Shown here piece after piece: positions 1 to 10,110 of a stretch of 64,000 nt of DNA (position 1 is the stretch's first letter; each line of letters begins with the position of its first letter). Position numbers and translations under genes: made by a program. The notes under the pieces are model-generated. The model made no database searches. It was not told the DNA's origin and saw nothing but the letters and a program-made list of their open reading frames with translations. The stretch is from assembly GCA_963766935.1 (NCBI GenBank), contig CAVYBY010000007.1, forward strand, positions 124,001 through 188,000, read 5' to 3'. The DNA comes from CAVYBY01 sp963766935 (lineage in GTDB: Bacteria > Actinomycetota > UBA4738 > HRBIN12).

Positions 1-135
1 CCAACGGCCCACACCCGATCGACCGACAGCGCCGCAAAAGACGACCCACGATTCGCCGACGGCCGGCCGCGCCGAGTGCTAGGTTCCATGCCCGAGCATC
101 GCCCGCAGTACCGCTCGTCGCTCGCAAGGAGATAG

Positions 136-3038
136 ATGTTCCATCCCCCCACACCGCGTGCAGTCGCGCGCCACCGATTTGGTGCGCCCATCGTGGGTGC
201 CCTTCTGCTCGCCATGGCTTCGTCGCCGGTCCCAGCAAGCGGAACCGGCATCCGCGACGAACGTCCGGTTCCCGTCCGGCACGCGGCGCTCGGCGGGCGA
301 GACGGCGTGTTCGACTCTCGCCGGGTCTCGAGCGCCGCCGCGTCGAGCGCCGCCGTCCCGAGCGCGCGGGTTCTGAACGCGAGGGTCCAGCTCTCGAGGC
401 AGCTCGGGAACCAGGGGATCATGGCGATCGACCCGCTGACGCACACGCCGCGGATGGTGGCCAAGCTCGACGGGTTCCTCACCGGAACCAGCGCGCACAG
501 CGCCCGGTCGATCGCGCTGAGCTTCGTCCGGGCCAACCTGACCGCGTTCGGCCTGACCCCGAAGGACCTGACGACGCTGCGGTTCGACCGCGACTACGTC
601 GACATCGACGGGGGCCACCATGTCAGCTGGGTCCAGGGCTCGGGCAGCCTGATCGAGTTCGACAACGGGCTGAAGGCCAACGTGACCGCCGACGGCCGGC
701 TGATCAACGTCTCGGGCTCCCCCGTCCACGGCCTGCGGACATCGGGAGCTCGCCCCGTCGTGACCGCCTCGACCGCGTTCACCGCGGCGCGGCGCGCGGG
801 TGGCGCCCGCGTGACGACCGCGAGCTCCCAGGACCAAGCGAGCCTCGTCCTGTTCCACACCGGCCGGGGCACGCGCCTGGCGTGGCGGACGACGACCTTC
901 ATCGATCCGGATCAGATCGACCTGTCCGTCGTCGATGCCCGGACCGGGGCCGTCCTGTGGCGCGCGAACCAGGTCCGGGCCGATACCGGCGACCGGGCAG
1001 CGCGTGGGAGTCCTACCCGTCGGACGAGGTCCGCAGAGCGGCACGCAGAAAGACGTGTCGTTCGACGTCTCCAACACGACGAAGCTGATGGGCAACTTCG
1101 CCCACGTCTACTCCGACGTGAACGACGACGACCGGCCGACCGCGGTCGACGAGATCCCCGCGAGCAACCCAGGGGCATTCGAGTGGAACTTCCCCTTCGA
1201 CCATCAGTTCACGACGAACGACGTCAACCAGAACTGCTCGACGGCCCGCATGAATGCACCTGGGACCGCCGGACGAAGGGAAGCTGGACGACCAACCGCA
1301 AGCAGAACGCGGTCCAGCTCTTCTACTACCTGAACAAGTACCACGATCACCTGAGGGCTCGCCGATCGGCTTCACCGAGGCCGCCGGCAACTTCCAGCAG
1401 ACGAACACGACCGGCACGGGCGCCGGCGGCGACCCCGTGCAGGGCCAGATCCTGGACGGAGCGAACACCAACAGCGGGCTGCCCGGATGCCGTACCACTA
1501 CAACAACGCGAACATGTACACGCCGCCCGACGGCCAGAAGCCGATCATGCAGATGTATCTGTTCCGCCGGGATTCGAGCCAGCCCGGCTACCCGTCGGCG
1601 AACGCCGCGGACGACGCCACAATCGTCTACCACGAATACACGCACGGGCTCTCGAACCGTCTCATCACCTACCCCAACGGCACGAGCGCGCTCAACACGT
1701 GGCAGTCCGGCGCCATGGGCGAGGCGTGGAGCGACTGGTACGCGCTCGACTACATGGTGAACCAGGGCTACCAGGTGGACGTGGCGGACGTGGCCGACGT
1801 GCTGGTCGCCCCGGAGATCACGGGCGGCGACGGGATCCGCTACGAGGCGGCGGACTGTCCGGTCAGTTCGGCGCTCCCGGCCGGACCAACTGCAAGGGCC
1901 ACGCGCGCTCGGGCCCGGGCGGCTTCACGTACGGGGACTTCGGCAAGATCTTCGGACGCCCCGAAGTGCACTCCGACGGCGAGATCTGGCTCCAGACCCT
2001 GTGGCAGCTCCGCGACGCGCTGCGGTGCCAAGGGGGGCGTGCCGGCGAGGAAGAAACCGAGTGCCTCGTCACGCGCGCCATGGAGCTGTCGCCGCCCGAC
2101 CCGTCGTTCCTGGACATGCGCAACGCGATCCTGCAGGCCGACCTGTCCGCGTGCGGCTAGACCGACGACCAGGCGACGATCTGGGGCGTGTTCAAGAGCC
2201 GCGGGATGGGGTTCTTCGCCTCGGCGAAGAGCGGCGACGACGTGACCCCCACGCAGAACTTCGCGGGGCCGCCGGCCTGTCCGGCGGCCTGCAGCCCGGT
2301 CGTCGGCCGCATCACGAACGAGGTGACGCACCAGCCGCTCGCCGGCGTCCTGGTCGGGTTTGGCGGGCACCTTTCCGGCGCCGCCGCGACGTCCGCCTTC
2401 CCGGGCACCGACCTGCTTGATCGCACCGACGCGAACGGACGGTTCCGCATCGAGGAGGTGCCGCACCACCGATACGCCGATTTCGTCGTGACGAAGACGG
2501 TCGTACGAGCCGTTGGTGCTTGCACGGGGTGCTCGTCAACGGGACCGAGCATGTCTTGCGCCGGATCTACCGCGACTGGGCCTCGACCGAAGGCGGAGCG
2601 CGCGTCGTGAGGGCCACGCCGCCCAACTACTCGGTGTTCGGCTGCGGACCGGCGAACGCGTTCGACCTCACCTCGGAGAACGGCTGGGGCAGCGACGCGC
2701 CGGGCAGCCGGTTCGGGAGCAACGTCACCGGACCCCGATCGGTCGTGGTGCGCCTGCCCAAACCGGTCAACATCGTCTCGTTCGGATTCGACCCGCACGC
2801 CGCGTGCGGGGATCCGCTGAACGCGTCGGTCAGAGCCTTCACCATCCAGACGCGCACGGCGACCGGACCGTGGACGACCGCGTTCTCCAGAACCGTTGCG
2901 CTTCGGGTCGGGCGGCTCAACCGGCTCATCCCGCATCAGGGGAGGCGCCGCGTCGTCTTCGTCCGTCTGACGTTGGTGAACAACCGGGGGAACCCCTCCT
3001 TCATGGACATGTCGGAGCTGAGCGTCCGGGGACGATGA
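136..3038 (+). pseudogene. Secreted M36 (fungalysin-type) zinc metalloprotease, frame-broken
   Basis: Extracellular zinc endopeptidase, readable only by joining several frames. AAGGAG lies four bases before the ATG, and a signal peptide covers about residues 1-35 (core GAPIVGALLLAM). A fungalysin/thermolysin-type propeptide follows, then the catalytic part with zinc motif HEYTH (about 1631-1645) and the third-ligand segment GAMGEAWSDW (about 1709). Further on come a carboxypeptidase-regulatory-like beta domain (about 2290-2490) and a C-terminal discoidin/F5-8-like domain (about 2620-3038). Frame changes occur near 1000, 1035, 1250, 1360, 1487, 1855 and 2515, and an in-frame TAG sits at 2158; similarity continues in the same frame past the TAG. 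The total length fits an intact multidomain protease, so consensus errors are at least as likely as real decay. Confidence 0.75.
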
Positions 3039-3042
3039 CGGC

Positions 3043-3423
3043 TCAGGCCGTCGACGTCTCCGAGGCCGTCGCCCAGGCGGACTCGAGCCGGTCCGGTCCG
3101 AAGACGGCCTTCGGGATGTACGCCTTGGCGCCGCACTCGGCGGCGCGTGGGGCGTACTCCTCCTCCTCGTAGGTCGAGAGCAACAGCACGACCACCGCGT
3201 CGGAGTCGGTGAGGATCTGCCGCGTGGCGTCCAGCCCGTTGATCCCGGGCAGGTTGACGTCCATCAGCACCAGATCGGGGTGGAGCTCACCGGCCATCCG
3301 GACGGAGTCCTCGCCGGTCTCGGCCTCGCCCACGATCTCGAAGCCGTCCGTCGCCTCGACCACCAGACGGGCGGCCATGCGAAACGGCTCTTGATCGTCG
3401 ACGATGAGCACCCGGACACTCAC
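3043..3423 (-). CDS. Single-domain response regulator (receiver only)
   Basis: A CheY-like receiver domain of about 126 residues with no output domain. Visible are the acidic pair in VRVLIVDDQE, the phosphoacceptor Asp in LVLMDVNLPG, the conserved Thr in LLSTYEE and the Lys in AYIPKAVF. I chose the GTG at 3423 because GGAGG sits eight bases upstream (GGAGGATATTTGCGTG); an in-frame GTG at 3438 would add five residues but has no such site. There is no kinase next to it: the neighbours are holB upstream on the same strand and the protease converging from the other side. It may act as a phosphate sink or through protein contact; the partner cannot be told from sequence. Confidence 0.85.
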   Translation of the reverse strand: MSVRVLIVDDQEPFRMAARLVVEATDGFEIVGEAETGEDSVRMAGELHPDLVLMDVNLPGINGLDATRQILTDSDAVVVLLLSTYEEEEYAPRAAECGAKAYIPKAVFGPDRLESAWATASETSTA

Positions 3424-3524
3424 GCAAATATCCTCCACCGATCAGCCTCCCAAACCGGTAGGCGGGCTCCAGTAGTGCTAGCACCACAGCTCGGGGCAGG
3501 TCCTGCCCGCGTGTGGCGGGCGGC

Positions 3525-4640
3525 TCAGGCGGCTCGGCCGGCGATCTGGAGGAACGCGGTCTCGAGCACCAGCCGCAGGTTCAGGTTGAGATCCTCCGCA
3601 ACGGCGGCGCGGGCGGCCTCGACCGCGGCGAGCCCCCGGGCGGCCTGCGGGACCGCCAGATCCGCAGGTCCGGGGTCGTCGGGGTTCATCAGGATCGCCG
3701 GTCCCCCGCCGACGGCCCGGACGATCCGGTCCCGAAGGATCGAGGAGACCGCCAGCAGAACCCAGTCGACGTAGTCACGCTCGGCGCGCCGCTCCTTTCG
3801 GTGGAACCGGGTCTCGATGCGGGTGATGGCGCCGCGGTAGGACTCCTCGGGACGGCCGCGCTCGTCCAGGAACGGCGCAAGCTCACCGGCGAGCTCCGAA
3901 CCCAGGCCGGACTTGTAATCGCCGGCCGCGTCCAGCACGACGCCGGCAGCGCCGAGCGCACCGGTGGCGCCCGCGGCGGCCAGCTCGATCGCCTCGCGGG
4001 CCGCGTCGCGAAAGCGCAGGCCGTCCTCGTTGGTCGCGAGCCGGCGGGCCCGTCCGAGGTTCCCACCGGCCAGCCGCGCGGCCAGCGTCGCGCGCTCCAC
4101 GGGAACGCCTTCGGCGGTCAGCTGGTCGAGGACGAAGCGCTCCGGAAGAGCGGCGAACGTCACGACGTGGCATCGGGACACGACGGTCTCGGGAAGCTCG
4201 TGGGCCCGCGCCGACATCAGCAGGAGAACGGCGTCGGCCGGCGGCTCCTCGAGCACTTTGAGCAAGGTGTCGGCGGCCGGCGGCGAGAGCCGGTCCGCCT
4301 CCTTGATCACGAAGACCTTTCGGCCCGGCTCGGGAGCCGTGCGGTACGCCGGGTGCCAGACCTCTTCGCGGATCGTCCCGACGTGGATGTCGCGTCCCTC
4401 GGGCTCGATCAGGAACTCGTTGGGGTGGGCATCCTCGAGGGCGAGCCGGCAGTCGCGGCATTCCCCGCACCCGCCCTGATGACACAGGAGCGCGGCGGCG
4501 AACGCGCGCGCGGCGAGCGACTTCCCGGAGCCCTCCGGCCCGGCGAACACGTACGCGTGGTGCGGGCGGTCCGCCGCGCCCTTGAGGAAGCGCATCGCCA
4601 GATCCTGACCGGGAACGCGATCGAGCACGGGGTCACTCAT
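3525..4640 (-). CDS. holB: DNA polymerase III subunit delta' (clamp-loader ATPase)
   Basis: Clamp-loader AAA+ subunit that helps place the sliding clamp on DNA. The 371-residue protein has a P-loop GPEGSGKS at residues 34-41 and a zinc-type cysteine cluster (C53, C58, C61, C64), followed by the LLKVLEEPP segment and the arginine-finger/sensor region ending in SRC. Length and domain order fit delta' rather than the longer gamma/tau subunit. It is the last gene of a reverse-strand unit topA - MFS/tmk - holB, 21 bases after the fusion gene. Delta' next to thymidylate kinase is a common bacterial pairing, which supports the call. Confidence 0.9.
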   Translation of the reverse strand: MSDPVLDRVPGQDLAMRFLKGAADRPHHAYVFAGPEGSGKSLAARAFAAALLCHQGGCGECRDCRLALEDAHPNEFLIEPEGRDIHVGTIREEVWHPAYRTAPEPGRKVFVIKEADRLSPPAADTLLKVLEEPPADAVLLLMSARAHELPETVVSRCHVVTFAALPERFVLDQLTAEGVPVERATLAARLAGGNLGRARRLATNEDGLRFRDAAREAIELAAAGATGALGAAGVVLDAAGDYKSGLGSELAGELAPFLDERGRPEESYRGAITRIETRFHRKERRAERDYVDWVLLAVSSILRDRIVRAVGGGPAILMNPDDPGPADLAVPQAARGLAAVEAARAAVAEDLNLNLRLVLETAFLQIAGRAA

Positions 4641-4661
4641 GGCGGGAAGGCTACCGCGCGC

Positions 4662-6692
4662 TCAGGACGGAACGTTTCGATCCACGTCGCGGTCGTGGTC
4701 GTCGAGGACCCGGTGCAGGGCCACCTTGACGTCCTCGAAGACCTCGTCCTGGCCGCGGTCGGCGGGGACCAGGACGAAGCGCTCCGGATGCTCCTCGGCG
4801 ATCTTGAGATAGGCGTCTGCGACCTTCGCGTGGAAGTCCTGTCCTTCGATCTCCATCCGGTCGGGCGGCTCCGTCGAGCGAAGCAGCCCCTCCTCGGGCT
4901 CAAGGTGCAGCAGGACGACCAGGTCCGGGAAGAGGCCCTGCGTGGCCCACACGTTCAGCGTGAGGACGTCCTGCTCTCCGAGACCGCGGGCCCAGCCCTG
5001 ATACGCGAGCGAGGAGTCCACGTACCGGTCGCAGAGCACGACCTTTCCCTCGGAAAGGGCCGGGCGGATGACCGAGGTGACGAGCTGCGCGCGGCTGGCC
5101 GAGAAGAGCAGCGCCTCGGTTCTCGCGTCGATCCGTCCGGTCTTCGGGTCCAGGAGCAGCTCGCGCACCTGTTCGCCGAGCGCCGTGCCGCCCGGCTCGC
5201 GCGTCACGATCACGTCCCGGCCGAGCGAGCGAAGGTACTCGGCCGCGCGTTCGATCTGCGTGCCCTTCCCGGATCCCTCGACGCCCTCGAAGGCGACGAA
5301 CCATCCCGTCGCCGGGGGACGCTTCAGCTTCGGCACGAGCGCGAGGGGTTGAGGGCGCGAGAACCGCTGCCGGTCGAGACGCCTCCACGTGACGACGCCG
5401 GCCGCCGCCGCGGCCGCCGAAGCCGTCCAGAGCGCAAGCCGCGTCCCGGCCAGGTCGAAGCGGAACGTCCCGACGAAGAACTGATGGTCGCCATAGATCG
5501 TCGACAGGATAGGGAACAGCGAGAGGGACAGGAACAAACCCATCCGCGAGAGCGTGGTGAGCGCCCCGAACGTGCGGCCACGGAACTCGTCCGACACGTT
5601 CTCCTGGAGCAAGGTGTACCCGCTGACCCACGCGCCGCCGCAGAACGCTCCGAGCCACACGGCGACCACCGCGGCGAGCGCCAGCGTGGGCATCCCGGCC
5701 AGCACCGCGAGGGTCAGCGCGGCGGCGAGCAGCGAGAGCGTGAACGTCCGCTCGCGGTGCAGCACCCGGGCCGCCTGGTTGGAGGCCGCCATGCCGAGCC
5801 CCATGCCGATCCCGAACGCGGTCACCATCTCGCCCCACCCCGACGCCGGGGCCCCGATCGTCCGGTCGACGAAGACCGGCCCGAGCGCCAGCACGGCGCC
5901 GACCGCGCAGAACGCGACGACGATCCCCGCCGTCATGGCCGAGGCCAGCGAGTCCTCCAGCAGGAAATGGACCCCCTCGCGGATGTCGCGCCACACGCGC
6001 GCCAGATCGAGCCGAACCCTGAGCCGCGACGCCGGCGCCGGGAAGGTCATCCCGGTGAGCATCAGCGCGGAGAACATGAACGTGCCCGCGTCGAGCAGCA
6101 GAGCGAGCCGTTCCGGATGGTGTTCGAAGATCGACAGCCCGGTTCCCAGCCGCTCGCCGATCGCCGAGAGCAGGGTGAAGACGGCGGCGCCGAGCGGGAG
6201 GGTCGCGTACGTCGAGACGAGGACCAGCGAGTTGGCATTGGCCAGCTGCCGCCGAGGAACCAGGTTGGGCAGCGACGCGTCGCGGGCCGGGCTCCACACC
6301 AGCGCCAGGCACTCGATCGAGAACGACAGCAGGTAGATCGCCCACAGCTGGTTCACGAACACCATCGACACGTACATCCCGCCGCGAGCGATGTCGGCGA
6401 TCATCATCAACCGCCTTCGGTCGAGACGATCCACGAGCACGCCGGCGAGCGGGCCGAACAGGAACGCGGGAAGGGTCCGGGCGATCATGACGCCGGATAC
6501 GCGAAGCTCCGGCCGGCCGCCACCGAGATGGGTGACGAGCCAGGTCACGGCGACGAATCCGACCCAGTCGCCGAAGGACGAGACCGACATCGCCGCGAGC
6601 AGCCGGCCGAACGACGGATGGGTCAGGAGGTCTTTGAAGGTCGCCGAGCGGGTCCCGCGCAGTGCGGCAACCTGGTCGCCAACGGACGACAC
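4662..6692 (-). CDS. tmk: Fusion of MFS-type transporter and thymidylate kinase
   Basis: A 676-residue fusion. Residues 1 to about 440 are a major-facilitator-type membrane domain with about 12 hydrophobic segments and the loop motif PLAGVLVDRLDRRR, of the MFS_3/enterobactin-exporter-like kind. Residues about 463-676 are a complete dTMP kinase: P-loop FEGVEGSGKGTQ, the REPGG motif, and DRYVDSSLAYQG in the nucleotide-binding region. The kinase makes dTDP from dTMP; what the membrane part moves is unknown. The frame is open throughout and both halves look intact, so the fusion is not an artefact of a frameshift. It starts six bases after topA and precedes holB. Similar fused proteins are, to my knowledge, annotated in some actinobacterial lineages. 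Confidence 0.9.
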   Translation of the reverse strand: MSSVGDQVAALRGTRSATFKDLLTHPSFGRLLAAMSVSSFGDWVGFVAVTWLVTHLGGGRPELRVSGVMIARTLPAFLFGPLAGVLVDRLDRRRLMMIADIARGGMYVSMVFVNQLWAIYLLSFSIECLALVWSPARDASLPNLVPRRQLANANSLVLVSTYATLPLGAAVFTLLSAIGERLGTGLSIFEHHPERLALLLDAGTFMFSALMLTGMTFPAPASRLRVRLDLARVWRDIREGVHFLLEDSLASAMTAGIVVAFCAVGAVLALGPVFVDRTIGAPASGWGEMVTAFGIGMGLGMAASNQAARVLHRERTFTLSLLAAALTLAVLAGMPTLALAAVVAVWLGAFCGGAWVSGYTLLQENVSDEFRGRTFGALTTLSRMGLFLSLSLFPILSTIYGDHQFFVGTFRFDLAGTRLALWTASAAAAAAGVVTWRRLDRQRFSRPQPLALVPKLKRPPATGWFVAFEGVEGSGKGTQIERAAEYLRSLGRDVIVTREPGGTALGEQVRELLLDPKTGRIDARTEALLFSASRAQLVTSVIRPALSEGKVVLCDRYVDSSLAYQGWARGLGEQDVLTLNVWATQGLFPDLVVLLHLEPEEGLLRSTEPPDRMEIEGQDFHAKVADAYLKIAEEHPERFVLVPADRGQDEVFEDVKVALHRVLDDHDRDVDRNVPS

Positions 6693-6698
6693 CGGCGC

Positions 6699-9242
6699 CT
6701 ATCCCTCCGCGGGCGGCGGCTCCGCCGTCGTACCGGCCGTGCTCTTGCCGGCTTCGGTCGTTTCGGCGGCCGACTTCTTGGCGGTGGACTTCTTGGCGGT
6801 GGACTTCTTGGCGGTGGACTTCTTGGCGGTGGACTTCTTGCCCCCCCCTCGGCGTGCCGCCGGTTTCGCGGTCTTGCGCGCCGCCGCGCGCTGCGCCCTC
6901 GCCTCCGCCTTCGCCCGGCGCACCTCCGCCTCGGCCTCGACGTCCCCGGACTTCGTCACGACGAACGCGTCGTCCATCTCGGCCCCGCAGCGCCAGCACT
7001 TGATCGACTTGGGCCGGCGCACGAGGAGGCCTCCGCACTCGGGACACGGGTGATCCGAGATCGGCGGATGGTTCACACCGAAGTCGCAGGCCGGGTACCG
7101 GTCGCAGCCGTAGAACAGACCGAACCGGGTTCGCTTCTCGACGATGTCGCCCTCACCGCACTGCGGGCAGGTGACCCCCATCGAGGTCGGCGGCTCCTTC
7201 TTCACGTACTTGCAGTCGGGATAGCCGCTGCAGCCGACGAACGGTCCGAACCGGCCCACGCGCCGCTGGAGCTGCTTCCCGCACTCGGGACAGAGCTCGT
7301 CGAGCAGCTCGGGCTCGGGGCGCTCGGTTCCGTCCATGTTGCGGATGTAGTGGCACTCGGGATAGTTCGTGCAGCCGATGAACTTGCCGAAGCGCCCGAG
7401 CTTGATCTGCAGCTTGCCCGGCTCCCGGCCTTCCTGCGGACACAGCGGACACGTCTCGTCGAGGTTCTCCTCGTAGCGTTCGAAGGAGTGCTCCGCCTTT
7501 TCCAGGGCACGCTCGAACGGCCCGTTGAATTCGTGCAGAACCTGCGTCCACCCGAGCTGGCCCTCGGCGATCTCGTCCAGCTCCTCTTCCAGCCGCGCCG
7601 TGAAGTTGACGTCGACCACGTCGGGGAAGTGCTCCACCAGCTTGTCCGTCACAACCATGCCGACGTCCTCGGGGAAGAAGCGCTTGTCCTGCAGTCGCAC
7701 GTATCCCCGGTCCTGGATGGTCGAGATGATCGACGCGTACGTCGAGGGCCGGCCGATGCCGAGCTCCTCCAGCTTCTTGACGAGCGATGCCTCGGTGAAG
7801 CGTGGCGGCGGCTGGGTGAAGTGCTGCTCGGGGAGCACCTCGAGCATCTTCAAGATTTGCTCGGCGGTCAGCTCGGGCAGGGTGTGCTCGGCGTCCTCGT
7901 CGGGCTCGTCGTCGCGACCCTCGCGGTAGACCTTGATGAACCCGTCGAAGGTCATCGTCTGGCCGGTCGCGCGAAGCCCGTACCGCGCGTCGGCGCCGCC
8001 GTCCACCGAAGCGGTCGCCGTGACGTCGACCCCAACCTGATCGAAGCGGGCATCCGCCATCTGGGTCGCGACGGTCCGCTGCCAGATCAACGTGTACAGA
8101 CGCAGCTGATCGCGGTCGACGGCCGCCGCGACACGCTGGGGCGTCCGGAACGCGCTCGTCGGACGGATCGCCTCGTGGGCCTCCTGCGCGTTGCGCGACC
8201 GGGTCTTGTACCGGCGGAACTCGTCGAGGGCATAGTCCTTGCCGAAGTCCTGCTGCACCAGCTCGCTGATCTCGCGCAGCGCCGTCTCGGACACGGTCAC
8301 GGAGTCCGTTCGCATGTACGTGATGAGGCCGACCGATCCCTCGCCGGGCAGGTCGACACCCTCGTACAGGCGCTGGGCAAGGGTCATGGTCTTGCGGGCG
8401 CCGAACCCGAGCTTGCGCGCCGCCTCCTGCTGCAGCGTCGAGGTCGTGAACGGAGGCGCCGGGGAGCGCTTGCGCTCCTTCTTCTCCACGGCCGCCACGC
8501 GGTAACCGGCGCGGCGAAGCCGCTCGACGTGGGCGACGGTCTCGGTCTCCGCGCCGAGCACGATCCCCTTCTTGTCCGGCGAGGTGGCGAGGCGGCCGTC
8601 GGGAATCTCCACGAGGTGGGCGGTGAACGGCTGCTCGTCGCCCTCCGGCGTGAGCCGGACGTCGACCGACCAGTACTCGACGGGGTTGAACGCGTCGATC
8701 TCACGCTCGCGCTCGACGATCAGCCGCACGGCGACCGATTGCACCCGGCCGGCGGACAGGCCCGGGCGGACGCGCTTCCACAGGATCGGGCTGATCCGGT
8801 AGCCGACCAGCCGGTCGAGGACGCGGCGGGCCTGCTGGGCGTCGACCAGCTTCATGTCGATCAGACGCGGATGGCTGACGGCTTCCAGGATCGCGTCATG
8901 CGTGATCTCGGTGAAGGTGATCCGCTGGGCCAGCGCCGGGTCGACCCCGAGCGCCTCGGCCACGTGATAGGCGATGGCCTCGCCCTCGCGGTCGTAGTCG
9001 GTCGCGAGGATGAGCTTGCCCGTCTGCTTGAGCGCGCGCTTCAGCTCGGTGACGTGCTTCTTGGAATCCTCGGGAACGATGTACTCGGGGGCAAAGTCGT
9101 GTTCGGCGTCCACCCCGAGCTTCGACTTCGGCAGGTCCCGGATGTGCCCATAGGAAGCTCGGACGGCGTAGTCGCCGCCCAGGTACTTCTCGATGGTCTT
9201 TGCCTTCGCCGGCGATTCGACGACGACGAGCGTTCCGGGCAT
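6699..9242 (-). CDS. topA: DNA topoisomerase I (type IA)
   Basis: Relaxes negatively supercoiled DNA. The 847-residue protein begins with the TOPRIM motif VVESPAKAKTIEKYLG, carries the acidic triad in TDYDREGE (D82, D84, E86) and the catalytic Tyr309 in GLITYMRTDS, and has several four-cysteine zinc ribbons in its C-terminal third. The tail is a basic repeat (KKSTA units), as in mycobacterial-type enzymes, where such tails bind DNA. The ATG at 9242 is chosen because AAGGAG lies nine bases upstream and the TOPRIM motif starts five residues in; the longer open frame upstream has no homology-like sequence. First gene of the topA - MFS/tmk - holB unit. Confidence 0.95.
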   Translation of the reverse strand: MPGTLVVVESPAKAKTIEKYLGGDYAVRASYGHIRDLPKSKLGVDAEHDFAPEYIVPEDSKKHVTELKRALKQTGKLILATDYDREGEAIAYHVAEALGVDPALAQRITFTEITHDAILEAVSHPRLIDMKLVDAQQARRVLDRLVGYRISPILWKRVRPGLSAGRVQSVAVRLIVEREREIDAFNPVEYWSVDVRLTPEGDEQPFTAHLVEIPDGRLATSPDKKGIVLGAETETVAHVERLRRAGYRVAAVEKKERKRSPAPPFTTSTLQQEAARKLGFGARKTMTLAQRLYEGVDLPGEGSVGLITYMRTDSVTVSETALREISELVQQDFGKDYALDEFRRYKTRSRNAQEAHEAIRPTSAFRTPQRVAAAVDRDQLRLYTLIWQRTVATQMADARFDQVGVDVTATASVDGGADARYGLRATGQTMTFDGFIKVYREGRDDEPDEDAEHTLPELTAEQILKMLEVLPEQHFTQPPPRFTEASLVKKLEELGIGRPSTYASIISTIQDRGYVRLQDKRFFPEDVGMVVTDKLVEHFPDVVDVNFTARLEEELDEIAEGQLGWTQVLHEFNGPFERALEKAEHSFERYEENLDETCPLCPQEGREPGKLQIKLGRFGKFIGCTNYPECHYIRNMDGTERPEPELLDELCPECGKQLQRRVGRFGPFVGCSGYPDCKYVKKEPPTSMGVTCPQCGEGDIVEKRTRFGLFYGCDRYPACDFGVNHPPISDHPCPECGGLLVRRPKSIKCWRCGAEMDDAFVVTKSGDVEAEAEVRRAKAEARAQRAAARKTAKPAARRGGGKKSTAKKSTAKKSTAKKSTAKKSAAETTEAGKSTAGTTAEPPPAEG
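6771..6840. repeat. 15-bp tandem repeat in topA encoding KKSTA-type units
   Basis: Four perfect 15-bp copies (gcggtggacttcttg, 6781-6840) plus a partial copy before them, followed at once by a run of eight C. On the coding strand each copy gives a lysine-rich five-residue unit, so gain or loss of copies keeps the frame and only changes tail length. Confidence 0.95.
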
Positions 9243-9435
9243 ACGGGTGGACTCCTTACCAGGGGAAGGGCGGGCCTGTCGATGCGGCCGACGCTGGGGC
9301 TGCGGCGCCGACCGTACCACCCAATTGGGGTCTCGGCGGGCGGGGCGGGAGGGGAAACGGCGTCCGAAGGCCGGAGAACGCCCTGGTAGCCTGGGGTATT
9401 CCCGGCACCCCGCCGGGTCCGGGAGCCCGGCCCCC

Positions 9436-10107
9436 ATGCTCGAGTGGTTGCAGCACGCCGTCGTCTCGACGGTCGGACATCACGGATATCTCGCCGTGTT
9501 CTTGTTGATGGTGCTCGAATCGTGCCTCGTTCCGATCCCGAGCGAGGTCACGATGGTGTTCGGCGGCGCGCTCGCGGCCGCCGGCTTCGCCGCCGCGGGC
9601 GAGCAGCTCTCGCTGCCCTGGGTGGTGGCGGCCGGAACCCTCGGCAACCTCGCCGGATCCTGGGTCGCCTACGGCATCGGTGTGGCGGGGGGGCGACCGA
9701 TCGTCGATCGGTTCGGCCGCTATCTGCTGATCCGGCCGCACGAGGTCGACAAGGCGCACGTCTGGTTCGAGCGGCACGGGCCCGCCGCGGTCTTCTTCGC
9801 GCGGCTCCTGCCGGTGGTTCGCACGTTCATCTCGCTGCCCGCCGGCGTCGCCCGGATGCCGTTCGGCCGGTTCACGCTCTACACCCTGCTCGGATGCCTT
9901 CCCTGGACGCTCGGGCTCGCCTGGCTCGGGCTGGCGCTCGGGAGCCGGTGGAACCGGGTCGAGCAGGTGATGCGCCCGGTGTCGTGGGCGATCGCGGCGA
10001 TCTGCGTGGCGGGCCTCGTCTGGTACGTGGCACGGCGCTGGCGGCAGGTGCGCGCGGAGTACGCGGCGCTCGACGCCGCCCGGGGCAGCGGCCCGATCGG
10101 GGCGTAG
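9436..10107 (+). CDS. DedA-family membrane protein
   Basis: A 223-residue integral membrane protein of the DedA/SNARE-associated family, thought to act in lipid transport across the inner membrane and in membrane homeostasis. The family signatures are visible: an early ES.VPIPSE stretch (LESCLVPIPSEV) near residue 35 and the RxLPxxRTxxxxPAG-type loop (ARLLPVVRTFISLPAG). The ATG at 9436 begins the family-typical N-terminus. Only a weak GGGAG lies ten bases upstream. TAGCCT at 9387-9392 could be its -10 element, giving a leader with two short GC hairpins (9401-9417 and 9419-9430). Divergent from topA. Confidence 0.88.
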   Translation: MLEWLQHAVVSTVGHHGYLAVFLLMVLESCLVPIPSEVTMVFGGALAAAGFAAAGEQLSLPWVVAAGTLGNLAGSWVAYGIGVAGGRPIVDRFGRYLLIRPHEVDKAHVWFERHGPAAVFFARLLPVVRTFISLPAGVARMPFGRFTLYTLLGCLPWTLGLAWLGLALGSRWNRVEQVMRPVSWAIAAICVAGLVWYVARRWRQVRAEYAALDAARGSGPIGA

Positions 10108-10110
10108 CGG

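Noticed and set aside
3513..9389. A 5.9-kb open frame on the + strand opposite holB, MFS/tmk and topA
   Set aside because: It is the mirror of high-GC codons of three well-supported genes; its translation is low-complexity Arg/Gly/Leu/Val-rich with no domain.
9401..9430. Two GC hairpins before dedA as an attenuator or riboswitch
   Set aside because: Stems are 5-6 bp in a very GC-rich stretch and there is no T run or conserved element; chance is sufficient.
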